Source of the DNA: DATAYA01 sp963754235
GTDB lineage: Bacteria > Pseudomonadota > Alphaproteobacteria > Acetobacterales > Acetobacteraceae
Direction: 5' to 3'
Assembly (NCBI GenBank): GCA_963754235.1
Contig: CAVWFK010000013.1
Location: forward strand, 1 to 64,000
DNA: 64,000 nucleotides
Notes under the pieces: model-generated
The model's database searches: none
Told to the model about the DNA's origin: nothing
Seen by the model: only the letters and a program-made list of their open reading frames with translations
Program-made: the position numbers and the translations under genes
Shown: piece after piece, positions 9,635-21,225 of the stretch
Position numbering within the stretch: the first letter of the stretch is position 1
How the letters are laid out: every line of letters begins with the position of its first letter

Positions 9635-10648
9635 ATGAGCGGCCGGCTGCGCACGCTGGCCGGGACCGCCGCCAGCATCCCGGTGACGCTGTTCGGGCTG
9701 ATCCTGGTCACCTTCCTGATCGGCCGGGTGATGCCGATCGACCCGGTGGTCGCGATCGCGGGCGACCACGCGCCGCCCGACGTGGTGGCGGCCATCCGCC
9801 TCCAGCTCGGCCTCGACCGGCCGCTCGCCGTGCAGTTCTGGATCTATCTGCAGCATCTGGTGCGCGGCGATCTCGGCCGCTCGGTGATGACCACCCATCC
9901 GGTGACACAAGACATCCTGCACTTCTTTCCCGCGACCTTGGAACTGGCGACGGCCGCGATCATCGTCGCGGTCGTGGCTGGCGTGCCGCTCGGCGTGATC
10001 GCGGCGGCACGCCCGGGTTCGCGGTTCGATCATGCGGTGCGCGTGTTCGGCATGGCCGGGCAGTCGATCCCGGTCTTCGTGCTGGGGCTGGTCAGCCTGC
10101 TCGTGTTCTACGCCAAGCTCGGCATCGTGCCCGGCACCGGCCAGCAGGGCGTGCTCTACGAGGGGCTGGTGCCGCAGATCACTGGGATGCTGGTGCTGGA
10201 CGCGGCCATCACCGGGCAGTGGGGCGCGTTCTGGGACGCGCTCGCGCATCTGGCGCAGCCCGCGCTGGTGCTCGCCTTCATCACGCTCGCCTACATCACG
10301 CGGATGACGCGCGCCTTCATGCTCGACGCGCTCGCCGGCGAATACGTCGTCACCGCCCGCGCCAAGGGTCTGTCGGCCAGCCGCATCCTGTGGCGGCACG
10401 CGTTCGGCAACATCAGCGTGCGGCTGGTGACGGTGCTGGCGCTGGCTTACGCGGGCCTGCTGGAGGGCGCGGTCGTCACCGAGACCATCTTCTCCTGGCC
10501 CGGCCTCGGCAATTATCTCACCGTCTCGCTGCTGAACGCGGATATGAACGCCGTGCTGGGGGCGACGCTGGCGATCGGGATCAGCTATCTGGCGCTCAAC
10601 CTGCTCGCCGATCTGGCGTATCGGATGCTGGACCCGCGCGTGCGATGA
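9635..10648 (+). CDS. Peptide ABC permease, DppB/OppB type
   Basis: First inner-membrane permease of the Dpp/Opp-like importer, 337 residues and intact. It has the typical N-terminal helix, a periplasmic segment with VRGDLGRSV, then a BPD_transp_1 domain with the coupling loop EYVVTARAKGLSASRILWRHAF and the family ending SWPGLGNYL then YRMLDPRVR. The stop overlaps the next start (ATGA at 10645-10648), so the permease pair is translated together. In this half of the window it is one of the few frames without damage. Confidence 0.94.
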   Translation: MSGRLRTLAGTAASIPVTLFGLILVTFLIGRVMPIDPVVAIAGDHAPPDVVAAIRLQLGLDRPLAVQFWIYLQHLVRGDLGRSVMTTHPVTQDILHFFPATLELATAAIIVAVVAGVPLGVIAAARPGSRFDHAVRVFGMAGQSIPVFVLGLVSLLVFYAKLGIVPGTGQQGVLYEGLVPQITGMLVLDAAITGQWGAFWDALAHLAQPALVLAFITLAYITRMTRAFMLDALAGEYVVTARAKGLSASRILWRHAFGNISVRLVTVLALAYAGLLEGAVVTETIFSWPGLGNYLTVSLLNADMNAVLGATLAIGISYLALNLLADLAYRMLDPRVR

Positions 10649-11546
10649 ACGCGATCTCCCGCGAGTGGCTGCTCACCGAGGCGCCCGCCTCGCGCCGGCA
10701 GGCGGCGTGGGGACGCTTCTACCGCGCCTGGCTCGCGTTCCGCGCCAACCGGCTCGCGATGCTCGGTCTCGTCGTCATCGTGCTGATGGTCGTGGCCTCG
10801 CTCGCTCGCACCGCTGCTGACGCTGGCAGAGCCCGGCGGCACAGAACCTCGCCGGCCGGCTCGCCGCCCCGTCGGCGGCCCACTGGTTCGGCACCGACGA
10901 GCTGGGCCGCGACATCTACACGCGCATCCTCTACGGCGGGCGCGTGACGCTTGGCATGGTGGTCACGATCGTGCTGCTGGTCGCCCCGCTCGGCCTCGCG
11001 ATCGGCAGCATGGCGGGCTATCTCGGCGGCTGGATCGACAGCGTGCTGATGCGCGTGACCGACGTGTTCCTCGCCTTCCCGCGCCTGGTGCTCGCACTTG
11101 CCTTCGTCGCGGCCCTGCGGCCCGGGATCGGCAGTGCGATCATCGCGATCGCGCTCACCTCCTGGCCGCCCTATGCGCGGCTTGCGCGTGCCGACACGCT
11201 GACCATCCGCGGCAGCGATTTCGTCGCCGCCGTGCGCATCGCCGGCGCCGGCGCGCCGCGCATCATCCTGCGGCATATCGTGCCGCTCTGCGTCTCCAAC
11301 GTCATCGTGCGCGTGACGCTCGACATGGCGGGCATCATCATCACCGCTTCCGCCCTCGGCTTCCTCGGCATGGGCGCGCAGCCGCCGGCCCCGGAATGGG
11401 GCACCATGATTGCGTCCGCGCGCGACTTCATCCTGCAGCAATGGTGGGTGCCGACGATCCCCGGCATCGCGATCTTCGTCGCCTGCCTCGCGTTCAACCT
11501 GCTCGGCGACGGGTTGCGCGACGTGCTCGATCCGAAGCAGCCCTGA
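10645..11546 (+). CDS. Peptide ABC permease, DppC/OppC type, two frameshifts
   Basis: Second permease of the importer. It starts at the overlapping ATG (10645) with MNAISREWLLTEAP and one predicted helix. Indels near 10806 and 10835 interrupt the segment normally reading SLAPLLTLAEPG then QNLAGRLAAPSAAHWFGTDELGRD. Beyond them the BPD_transp_1 domain is normal (RADTLTIRGSDFVAAVRIAG as coupling loop; ALGFLGMGAQPPAPEWGTM; DGLRDVLDPKQP at the end). About 300 residues once corrected. The stop overlaps the next ATG (TGATG at 11544-11548). Confidence 0.9.
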
Positions 11547-12382
11547 TGCTGGTCGAGATGCGCAATCTGCGCGTGGCCTTCCCTTCGCCGCGCGGCGAGA
11601 CCGAGGCGGTGCGCGGCGTCTCGCTTCTGCTTGGGGCGGAGAAGCTCGGCATCGTCGGCGAGAGCGGGTCGGGCAAGTCGATCACCGCGCGCTCGCTGCT
11701 GCGGCTGGTGCCGGGCAATGCGCGCATCCGCGCCGACCGGCTCGCCTTCGACGGCATCGACATCCTCGCAGCCGACGAAGCGGCGCTGCGGCGCATCCGC
11801 GGCAAGCGCGCCGGGCTTATTCTTCAGGACCCGAAATACTCGCTCAATCCGGTGATGACCGCCGGCCGGCAGATCGCGGAGGCCTGGCGCATCCACAAGG
11901 GCGGCAGCCGGCGCGCCGCGACGGCGGCCGCGATCGACCTGCTGGCGCAGGTGCGCATCCGCGATCCGGCGCGCGTGGCCGAAGCCTATCCGCACGAGCT
12001 TTCCGGCGGCATGGGGCAGCGGGTGATGATCGCGATGATGCTGGCACCCGACCCCGAGCTGCTGATCGCCGACGAGCCGACCAGCGCGCTCGACGCCACC
12101 GTGCAGGCGGAAATCCTGCGGCTGATCGAGGACCTGGTCTCACGCCGCGGCATGGCGCTGATGCTCATCAGCCATGATCTGCCGCTCGTCTCCCATTTCT
12201 GCGACCGCGTGCTGGTGATGTATGCGGGCCGGATCGTGGAGGAACTCGCGGCCAGCGAACTCTCCCGCGCGCGGCATCCGTACACGCGCGGGCTGCTCGA
12301 ATGCCTGCCCTCGCTCGTGCATCCGAAGCCGCGCCTGCCGGTGATGGTGCGCGACGCGGCGTGGCTCGGCGCGCTGCCATGA
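11546..12382 (+). CDS. Peptide ABC ATPase, DppD/OppD type
   Basis: First ATPase of the importer, 278 residues, intact. Walker A GESGSGKSI, Q-loop LILQDPKYSLNP, signature ELSGGMGQR, Walker B LLIADEP, and the H-loop in LISHDLPLV are present. The C-terminal oligopeptide-type extension is short (RHPYTRGLLECLPSL). The signature motif has G where most relatives have R or Q (GGMGQR). The start overlaps the permease stop; the stop overlaps the next start (ATGA). Confidence 0.94.
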   Translation: MLVEMRNLRVAFPSPRGETEAVRGVSLLLGAEKLGIVGESGSGKSITARSLLRLVPGNARIRADRLAFDGIDILAADEAALRRIRGKRAGLILQDPKYSLNPVMTAGRQIAEAWRIHKGGSRRAATAAAIDLLAQVRIRDPARVAEAYPHELSGGMGQRVMIAMMLAPDPELLIADEPTSALDATVQAEILRLIEDLVSRRGMALMLISHDLPLVSHFCDRVLVMYAGRIVEELAASELSRARHPYTRGLLECLPSLVHPKPRLPVMVRDAAWLGALP

Positions 12383-13153
12383 TCGAGGTCGAGAACTCTC
12401 CGCGTGCGGTTCGGGCAGATCGAGGCGGTGCGCGGGGTTTCCTTCGTCGTGCCCACGGGCGGCAGCTTCGGGATCGTGGGTGAGAGCGGCTCGGGTAAAT
12501 CGACTGTGCTGCGGGCACTCTCCGGCCTCAACCCGGACTGGATCGGGCGGATGGCGCTCGACGGCGTGCCGTTGACGCCGCGGCGCGACCGCGCGTTCTT
12601 CCGTCGCGTGCAGATGGTGTTCCAGGACCCCTACGGCTCGCTGCACCCGCGCCAGACGGTCGATCGCGCGCTCTCCGAACCGCTGCTGATCCACCGCATG
12701 TCCGATATCGAGACGCGCATCGAGCGCGGCCTCGCCGAAGTCGCGTTGCCGGCCGACATGCGCTTCCGCTATCCGCACCAGCTCTCCGGCGGGCAGCGGC
12801 AGCGGGTCGCGATCGCGCGCGCGCTGATGGCTGAACCCGAGGTGCTGCTGCTCGACGAGCCGACAAGCGCGCTCGATGTCTCGGTGCAGGCGGAGGTGCT
12901 GAACCTGCTCGCCGAGCTGCAACGAAGGCGCGGCTTGACCTATGTGCTGGTCAGCCACAACCTTGCCGTCGTCGCCCATGTCTGCCCGGTGATCGGCGTG
13001 ATGCAGGGCGGCGAGATGGTGGAGCAGATCGCGGTCGAGGAGCTGCGCGCCGGACGCGCCCGCCATCCGCACACCGCGGAGCTGCGCGCGCTGAGCGTGG
13101 AACTCGAGGAGCCGGAGGAGACCGATGCCGCGCATGCCGAGGCTCGCGCCTGA
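12379..13153 (+). CDS. Peptide ABC ATPase, DppF/OppF type, frameshift at codon ~7
   Basis: Second ATPase of the importer. The natural start is the ATG at 12379, overlapping the previous stop. An extra T near 12397 (aacTctccgc) throws the frame after MIEVEN; removing it gives MIEVENLRVRFGQIEAVRG and a continuous ~258-residue protein. Walker A GESGSGKST, Q-loop MVFQDPYGSLHP, signature QLSGGQRQR, Walker B LLLDEP and LVSHNLAVV are intact. It ends the transporter operon; the hydrolase follows 30 bases later. Confidence 0.92.
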
Positions 13154-13183
13154 AGGCCCCGCGCCTGAAAGCAAGGCAAGCTG

Positions 13184-14988
13184 ATGCGCACCGATTACGT
13201 GCGTGCGCGCGACAACGTGCGTCTTGCGACCGACATGCATCTGCCCGACGGCGCCGGCCCGTTTCCGGTCATCCTGGAGCGCACGCCCTACGGCCGCGAT
13301 ATCGCCAGCCGCAGCGAAGTGACGGCGGCCGACCCGAAGCCTGCCTCGCGCGCCGATCTTGCCGGATATTTCAATCGCGCGGGTTATGCTGTCGTGTATC
13401 AGGACACGCGCGGCCGGCACGGGTCGGAAGGGCGCTTCGTGAAATACCTCGCCGACGCCGAGGACGGATTCGATACCTGCGCCTGGCTCGTGGGACAGGA
13501 CTGGTGCGACGGACGCATCTGCACGATGGGCCTCTCCTATGCCGCGCACACGCAGGCCGCACTCGGCTGCCTCGACCCGCCGCGGCTTGGTTGCACAGGT
13601 GCTCGACTCGGGCGGGTTCTGCGATTCCTGGCAGGCCGGCATCCGTCAATCGGGCGCGTTCGAGCTCAAGCAGGCGACCTGGGCGCACAAGCAAGCGCTG
13701 CTCTCGCCGGAAGCGGCGGCCGATCCGGTGATGCGCGCGGCGCTGGAGGCGGAGGACATCCGCGACTGGTTCGCGCGGATGCCGTGGAAGCCGGGACACT
13801 CGCCGCTGCGCCACCATCCTGATTACGAGGCGTACCTGTTCGAGCAGTGGACGCACGGTCGCGCGTGACGAATTCTGGCAGCGCGCCGGCATCTGCGCCG
13901 CTCGGTTTCACGCGCAGTACAGCCGCGCAGCGTGCGTGCACATGTCGTCGTGGTACGATCCGTATCCGCTGACTGCGACCGGCAACTATCTTGGCCTCAC
14001 GCGCGCCGGGCGCGGACCGCAACGGCTGATCCTCGGCCCGTGGACGCATGGCGACCGCAGCCTGACAGGTTTCGGTGAAGTATCGTTCGGCGCCGATGCG
14101 GCGATCGATGGCTGGGCCGGCGACTGGCGCGCATATCGCCGGCGGTTCTTCGATCACGTCGTGCACGGGGTGGCGTTTGACGAGCCGGCGGTGCGCCTGT
14201 TCGTGATGGGCGGCGGCAGCGGAATGCGCACGGAGGACGGGCGGCTCGATCACGGCGGACGCTGGATCACAGCCGCGGACTGGCCGCCGCCGGGCGCCGT
14301 GCCGACGCCCTATCACTTGCACGCCGACGGCCGACTCGACCCCTCGGCCCCGGATGCGACCGATGCCGCGCTGTCGTACGATTTCGATCCCGCGCATCCG
14401 GTGCCGACGATCGGCGGCAATTTCTCCAGCCTCGATCCGGTCGCGGTCGCGGGCCCGTTCGACCAGGTGGAGCGACCGGAGTTCTTCGGCTGCGCGGCCC
14501 CCTATCTGCCGCTCGCCTCGCGCGCCGATGTGCTGGTGTTCCAGACCGCACCGCTCGCGACTTCGCTGCAAATTGCGGGGCCGATCGCGGCCGAGCTGTG
14601 GGTCGCGACCGACGGACCCGACACCGATTTCACGGCGAAGCTGATCGACGTGCATCCGCCGAGCCGCGACTTCCCGCTTGGCTTCGCGATGCTGCTTTCC
14701 GACGGCATCCTGCGGCTGCGCTATGCCGAGGACGCGGCGGCACCACGCCTGCACGCGCCGGGCGAGGTGATGCGCATCCGCATCACGCTGTTCCCGGTCG
14801 CGAACCTGTTCCTGGCCGGGCACCGCATCCGGCTCGATATCGCGTCGAGCAACTTCCCCAAGTTCGACGTCAACCCGAACACGGGCGAGCCGGAGGGTAT
14901 GGCGCGGCGGCGGCGGATCGCGCGCAACACGGTGTTCGCCGAGGCCAGGCGGCCGAGCCGCATCGTGCTGCCGATCCTGGACTTATGA
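13184..14988 (+). CDS. CocE/NonD-family serine hydrolase, two frameshifts
   Basis: Alpha/beta-hydrolase of the X-Pro dipeptidyl-peptidase S15 / cocaine esterase family, ~600 residues. The N-terminal part has the conserved entry LERTPYGRD and the oxyanion/strand VVYQDTRGRHGSEG. The nucleophile elbow is GLSYAA; the presumed catalytic histidine is in LGPWTHG. The C-terminal jelly-roll domain (residues ~350-600) is intact. Extra G bases near 13590 and 13858 shift the frame; removing them joins PRL to VAQVLDSGG and WTH to VARDEFW. Its place behind a peptide importer suggests cleavage of an imported peptide or ester, which is an inference. Confidence 0.87.
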
Positions 14989-15000
14989 GGGAGGATAAGA

Positions 15001-15321
15001 ATGATCGTCGATCTGCGCATCTACACCATTCGCGCCGGCAGGCTTGCCGAGTTCGTCAAGACATATCAGGAGCACGCCTGGCCGTTGCAGCAGAAGCATC
15101 TCGGCCGCTGCCTTGGCTGGTACACCAGCGCCGAGGGTCCGCTGAACCAGGTCGTGCATCTCTGGGGCTATGACAGCCAGGCGGATCGCGAGCGCCGGCG
15201 CGATGCGATGGCGGCCGATCCCGCGTGGCAGGCGTATCTGGCGCGCGCCGCCGAGATGGGGTTGCTGGTGGCGCAAGAGAACCGGTTCCTGAAACCCACC
15301 GCGTTCTCGCCCGTCCAGTAG
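15001..15321 (+). CDS. NIPSNAP family protein
   Basis: A 106-residue single-domain protein of the NIPSNAP fold (dimeric alpha/beta barrel). It begins MIVDLRIYTIRAGRL and carries the family segment HLWGYDSQADRERRR. Start is the ATG at 15001 behind GGGAGGATAA. The molecular function of bacterial NIPSNAPs is not settled; they often lie beside hydrolases and transporters for small carboxylic compounds, as here. Thirteen bases separate it from the hydrolase, so it is probably the last gene of the operon. Confidence 0.85.
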   Translation: MIVDLRIYTIRAGRLAEFVKTYQEHAWPLQQKHLGRCLGWYTSAEGPLNQVVHLWGYDSQADRERRRDAMAADPAWQAYLARAAEMGLLVAQENRFLKPTAFSPVQ

Positions 15322-15374
15322 CGGGCGCGTCGCAATCAGACCAACGGCACAATGCGCTGACCGCTTTTGGTCAT

Positions 15375-15466
15375 CGTCATTGCGAGCGGAGCGAAGCAAT
15401 CCAGGCGGTCGGCTGGGTGTTGCACGCCTGGATCGCCGCGCCGCCAAGCGGCGGCTCGCGATGACG
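15375..15466. repeat. MITE-like palindromic intergenic repeat
   Basis: About 92 bases with imperfect dyad symmetry: the left end cgtcattgcgagcggagcga is the reverse complement, with several changes, of the right end, which reads gcggctcgcgatgacg. Inner arms are ccaggcg and cgcctgg. This is the widely seen CATTGCGAGCG type of intergenic repeat in proteobacteria. It lies between the converging ends of the NIPSNAP gene and yejF and could act as a bidirectional terminator. The rest of 15322-15494 holds nothing recognisable. Confidence 0.75.
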
Positions 15467-15494
15467 AACGAGTCAGAGCGCCGAGCGATTGGTA

Positions 15495-17089
<1,595 letters not shown>

Positions 17090-17093
<4 letters not shown>

Positions 17094-18118
17094 GCCGGCA
17101 GCTTGCGCGGATCGAAGCTGTCGCGTACCGCCTCGCCGATGAAGATCAGCAGCACCAGGATCCCGCCTAGCACAACGAAGGCAGTGAAGCCGAGCCAGGG
17201 CGCCTGCAAATTGTTCTTGCCCTGGCTTACCAGCTCGCCGAGCGAGGGCGAGCCGGGCGGCAGGCCGAAGCCCAGGAAATCCAGGCTGGCCAGGATCGTG
17301 ACCGAGCCCGACAGCGTGAACGGGAGGAAGGTAAGGGCGGCCACCATCGCATTCGGCAGAATATGGCGCCACATGATGGCGATATTGCGCACACCGAGCG
17401 CGCGGGCGGCGCGGACGTAATCGAGGTTTCGGCCACGCAGGAACTCGGCGCGTACCACGCCGGTCAGGTTTATCCACGAAAACAGCAGCAGGAAAGCCAG
17501 CAGCACCCAGAATCCCGGTGTGATGATGCTGCCGAGGATGATCAGCAGGAAGAGCTGCGGCATCCCCGACCACATCTCGATGAAGCGCTGGAACAGCAGA
17601 TCGGTCAGGCCGCCGTAGTAGCCCTGGACCGCGCCGGCGGCGATGCCGACCGTCGAAGAGACGATGGTGAGCGAGAAGCCGAACAGAACCGAAATGCGAA
17701 AGCCGTAGATCACGCGGGCCAGCACGTCGCGCGCCTGATCGTCGGTGCCGAGCAGATTCTGCCAGGTCGGCGGCGACGGCGCAGGCGAGGGCAGGGTCTT
17801 GACGATGGTGTTGTAGCTGTAGGGCACCAGCGGCCAGAGCATCCAGCCGTGGGCCCGGATCGCCTTCTGCACGTCGGGGTCGGTGTAGTCGGCTTCGGTC
17901 GGCAGGAAGTCGGGCCCGAACGCATCTTCGCTGTAATCCGCAAGCACGGGAAAGAACCAGTGACCTTCGTAGTGGATCACCAGCGGGCGGTCGTTGGCGA
18001 CGAACTCGGCGAACATGCAGATGACGAACAGTACCGAGAACACCCAGAGCGACCACCAGCCCCGCCCGTGGGCGCGAAAAATGGCGATACGGCGCCGCGC
18101 GACCGGGGAGAGCCTCAC
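17090..18118 (-). CDS. yejE: Yej peptide ABC permease E
   Basis: Inner-membrane permease of the Yej importer, 342 residues. The start is a GTG at 18118 overlapping the yejB stop (GTGA). After a first helix (WSLWVFSVLFVICMFAEFV) comes the family's large periplasmic insertion with FEADYTDP-like text (LPTEADYTDPDVQKAI) and NLLGTDDQARDVLARV, then the BPD_transp_1 domain with GRNLDYVRAARALGVRN as coupling loop. It ends GEAVRDSFDPRKLPA. No frame damage, in contrast to the plus-strand peptide importer. Confidence 0.94.
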
Positions 18119-19188
18119 CGTCGCGCCTCGAAGTCGATCCGCGGATCGACGACGGTATACATCAGATCTCCCACGATCTGCATCAGCAAGCCAAGCAGGG
18201 TAAAGATGTAGAGCGTGCCGAACATCACCGGATAATCGCGCTGGATCGCCGCGTTGAAGCCGAGCAGCCCGAGCCCGTTGAGCGAGAAGATGATCTCCAC
18301 CAGAAGCTGCGAGGAGAACAGCATCGAGATGAATGCCGACGGAAAGCCGGCGACGATCAGCAGCATGGCATTGCGGAACACGTGGCCGTAGAGCGCGCGC
18401 CGTTCGCTCGCACCCTTGGCGCGGGCGGTGACCACGTACTGCTTGCGGATCTCTTCGAGGAAGCAGTTCTTGGTCAGCATCGTCAGGCTGGCGAAGCCGC
18501 CGGCGACCAGCGCGATGGTCGGCAGCACCATGTGCCAGAGATAGTTTCCGGCCCGCGCCGGAAGCGACCAGTGTTCGGTGCCTGAGCTGATCAGCCCGCG
18601 CAGCGGGAACCACTGCACGAAGCTGCCGCCGGCGAACAGCACCACCAGCAGAATCGCGAACAGGAAGCCCGGAATCGCGTAGCCCACCAGCACGGCCGCC
18701 GAACTCGCCACGTCGAAACGGCTGCCGTCGCGCACCGCCTTGGCAATGCCAAGCGGGATCGAGATCAGATAGACCAGCAGCGTGGACCAGACACCGAGCG
18801 AGACCGAGACCGGCAGCCTCGTCGCGATCAGGTGCAGCACGCCCTGGTCAAGGAAAAAGCTGCGACCAAAATCGAAGCGAAGATAGCCGCCGACCATGTC
18901 CACGAACCGCGTCAGCGGCGGCTTGTCGAAGCCGAACATGTGCCTGATGCGCTCGATTGTCTGGGCATCGAGGCCGTGCGCACCGCGATAGCTGCCGGGT
19001 CCGGCCGCCTCCTCGGCCCCGGCGCCGGTCATGCGAGTCGTCATGCCGCCGCCGTGGCCCTTGAGCTCGGCAATCATCTGATCGACCGGGCCGCCGGGGG
19101 CGAATTGCACGACGACGAAGTTGATGGTGATGATGCCGAACAGCGTTGGGATCAGCAGCAGCAGACGCCGCAGGAGATAGGCGGCCAT
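18115..19188 (-). CDS. yejB: Yej peptide ABC permease B
   Basis: Inner-membrane permease of the Yej importer, 357 residues from the ATG at 19188. It has the DppB-like start MAAYLLRRLLLLIPTLFGI, the periplasmic region with GPVDQMIAELKGHGG typical of YejB, and the coupling loop KQYVVTARAKGASERRALYG. It ends VVDPRIDFEARR. It is separated from yejA by 133 bases holding a palindromic repeat, so yejBEF may be expressed at a lower level than yejA. Confidence 0.94.
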   Translation of the reverse strand: MAAYLLRRLLLLIPTLFGIITINFVVVQFAPGGPVDQMIAELKGHGGGMTTRMTGAGAEEAAGPGSYRGAHGLDAQTIERIRHMFGFDKPPLTRFVDMVGGYLRFDFGRSFFLDQGVLHLIATRLPVSVSLGVWSTLLVYLISIPLGIAKAVRDGSRFDVASSAAVLVGYAIPGFLFAILLVVLFAGGSFVQWFPLRGLISSGTEHWSLPARAGNYLWHMVLPTIALVAGGFASLTMLTKNCFLEEIRKQYVVTARAKGASERRALYGHVFRNAMLLIVAGFPSAFISMLFSSQLLVEIIFSLNGLGLLGFNAAIQRDYPVMFGTLYIFTLLGLLMQIVGDLMYTVVDPRIDFEARR

Positions 19189-19203
19189 CTAGCGCGCGAA
19201 AAG

Positions 19204-19315
19204 GCGAAGGGCCCCGCCCCTCGACCCCGCTGGGGCCGGCGGCCCCAGACCCCATGACGAAAGGGTTCCAAGGGCGAACGCCCTTGGCGGGGTTTGGGGC
19301 AGAGCCCCGACCTTC
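19204..19315. repeat. Dispersed GC-rich palindromic repeat, intact copy (family A)
   Basis: About 110 bases between the yejA stop and the yejB start. The left part pairs ggggccccgcccctcgaccc-type sequence with ctggggcc and ggccccagacccc. The right part contains two hairpins: ccaagggcgaacgcccttgg (19268-19287) and ggggcagagcccc. The second copy at 60781-61378 is split by an insert. Its place just 3' of yejA suggests it acts as a partial terminator inside the operon. Confidence 0.85.
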
Positions 19316-19321
19316 CTGCCG

Positions 19322-21175
19322 CTAGTGCCCGGCATGGCTCCGCGCCGCATCGGTCGCGGCCGCCTTCGCGCTGTTCTCCCACCAGTCGTCGAGCACGAAG
19401 CCGGAGCGGATCGTCGCCTTCGGATGGTCGAAGCGGTTCCAGTAGGCGATGCGGAACTTGTCCAAGTACCAGTTCGGCACGAGGTACCATCCCCACAGCA
19501 ACGTGCGATCGAGCGCGTGAACTGCATCCTGGAGTGCGGGCCGCGAACGGGCGGCAATGACCTTGTCCACCAGCGCATCCACCACTGGGTTGCACACGCC
19601 CATCATATTGTTGCTGCCGGGCGCCTTTGCCGCGTCACAGCTCCAGTTGTCGCGCTGTTCGCTGCCCGGCATGTCCGATTCCGGGAACACGCCCATGGTC
19701 ATGTCGAAATCGAACGCATCCGTCATGTGCTGATATCGTGAGGGATCGACGGTGCGCACGCTCGCGTCAATGCCCAGATGGCTCAGCGTCTGCACATACG
19801 GCAGCAGCACGCGCTCGAACGTGGGGTCGGCGAGCAGGATCGTGAAGCGCATTTGCTGGCCTTTCGCATTCACCAGCTTGAGGTGCTTCACGGTCCAGCC
19901 CGCGCGGCCGAGCAGCTTCAGTGCGTGGATCAGCTCCGGGCGATTGTTGCCGGAGCCGTTGGTGACCGGCAGGGTGTAGAGCTTGGTGAACTCCTCGGGC
20001 GGCAGTTTATCCTTGAACGGCAGCAGCAGCTTGAGCTCGCCGCCGGTCGGCAGGCCGGAGGAGGCCATGTCGCTGTTGCTGAAATAGCTCAGGCTGCGCG
20101 TGTAGCTATTGTAGAAGAGATTCTTGTTCGCCCACCCGAAATCATAGCACCAGGCGAGCGCTTCGCGGACCAGCGGATTGTCGAACGGCGGCCGGCGCGT
20201 GTTCATCGCAAAGCCCTGCATTCCGGTGGGCAGGCGCATCGGCACCAGCTCCTTGATCACCAGGCCTTGCTGCACCGCCGGAAAATCGTAGGCGGTCGCC
20301 CAGTTCTTGGCGATGTTCTCCTGGCGGAAATCGATCTGACCAGCCTTGAACGCCTCCATCGCGACCGTCGCTTCGCGGTAGTACTCGGTGCGGATCTCGT
20401 CGAAATTGTTCATTCCGCGCTCGACGTTCAAATTCGCCGCCCAGTAGTTGGGCACGCGCTGATAGACGACGCTGCGGGAGAAATCCACGCGCCCGACTCG
20501 ATACGGGCCGGAGCCAAGCGGCGGATCGTGCAGCGGGCGGGAGAAATCGCGGCCGTGCCACCAGTGCTCGGGAAGCACCGCCATCTCGCCCAGGATCAGC
20601 GGCATCTCGCGGTTGTTGGTGGGCTTGAGGTGAAACACCACGCGCCGCGGCCCGTCGATGGTGACACTGGTCACGTCGCCGTAATAGGCGCGGTAGAAGG
20701 GGCGCCCGTGCTGCACCATGGTCTGGAACGTCCAGGCGACGTCGGCGGCTGTCACCGGCGTGCCGTCGTTGAACTTCGCCTCCGGCCGCAGGTCGAACGC
20801 GACCCAGGAATGGTCGGCCGGCACCTCGATCGTCTGCGCGAGCAACCCGTAGGCGGTCGCGACCTCGTTGCTCGAGGGCGCCAGCAGCGTGTCCCAGATG
20901 CGGTTGATCCCGGCGGCGGCGGTGCCGCGCACGATGAATGGGTTGAAGCTGTCGAAGCTTCCGAGCGCCCCGAGCGTGATCGTGCCGCCCTTCGGCGCGT
21001 TCGGATTGACGTAGGGAAAATTGGGGAAATCGGCGGGCAGCTTGGGCGTACTCAGCACGGCGAAGCCGTAACTTCTGGTCACGGCCGATTCGTCAGGCGC
21101 GGGTGCCTGAGCGCGCAGCGGCGCCGCAGCGAGCGCCAGCACCAGCACCACGGTCAGGCCAGCAATGGCGCGCAT
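19322..21175 (-). CDS. yejA: Yej-type peptide-binding protein
   Basis: Periplasmic solute-binding protein family 5, receptor of YejBEF, 617 residues. The ATG at 21175 has GGAGAG upstream and opens a clean Sec signal peptide (MRAIAGLTVVLVLALAAAP, cut near RAQA). Mature features: GFAVLSTPKLPADFPNFPYV, then NPNAPKGGT, typical of YejA; the binding motif DLRPEAKFNDGTPVTAADV; and LLWGWYLVPNWYLDKFRI near the C-terminus. First gene of the operon; no clear promoter was seen in the 50 bases to hisN. Confidence 0.93.
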   Translation of the reverse strand: MRAIAGLTVVLVLALAAAPLRAQAPAPDESAVTRSYGFAVLSTPKLPADFPNFPYVNPNAPKGGTITLGALGSFDSFNPFIVRGTAAAGINRIWDTLLAPSSNEVATAYGLLAQTIEVPADHSWVAFDLRPEAKFNDGTPVTAADVAWTFQTMVQHGRPFYRAYYGDVTSVTIDGPRRVVFHLKPTNNREMPLILGEMAVLPEHWWHGRDFSRPLHDPPLGSGPYRVGRVDFSRSVVYQRVPNYWAANLNVERGMNNFDEIRTEYYREATVAMEAFKAGQIDFRQENIAKNWATAYDFPAVQQGLVIKELVPMRLPTGMQGFAMNTRRPPFDNPLVREALAWCYDFGWANKNLFYNSYTRSLSYFSNSDMASSGLPTGGELKLLLPFKDKLPPEEFTKLYTLPVTNGSGNNRPELIHALKLLGRAGWTVKHLKLVNAKGQQMRFTILLADPTFERVLLPYVQTLSHLGIDASVRTVDPSRYQHMTDAFDFDMTMGVFPESDMPGSEQRDNWSCDAAKAPGSNNMMGVCNPVVDALVDKVIAARSRPALQDAVHALDRTLLWGWYLVPNWYLDKFRIAYWNRFDHPKATIRSGFVLDDWWENSAKAAATDAARSHAGH

Positions 21176-21225
21176 TCTTAGCTCTCCGATCCCCGCGGCA
21201 TTTGGGGGGACCGGCGGCGTATCGG

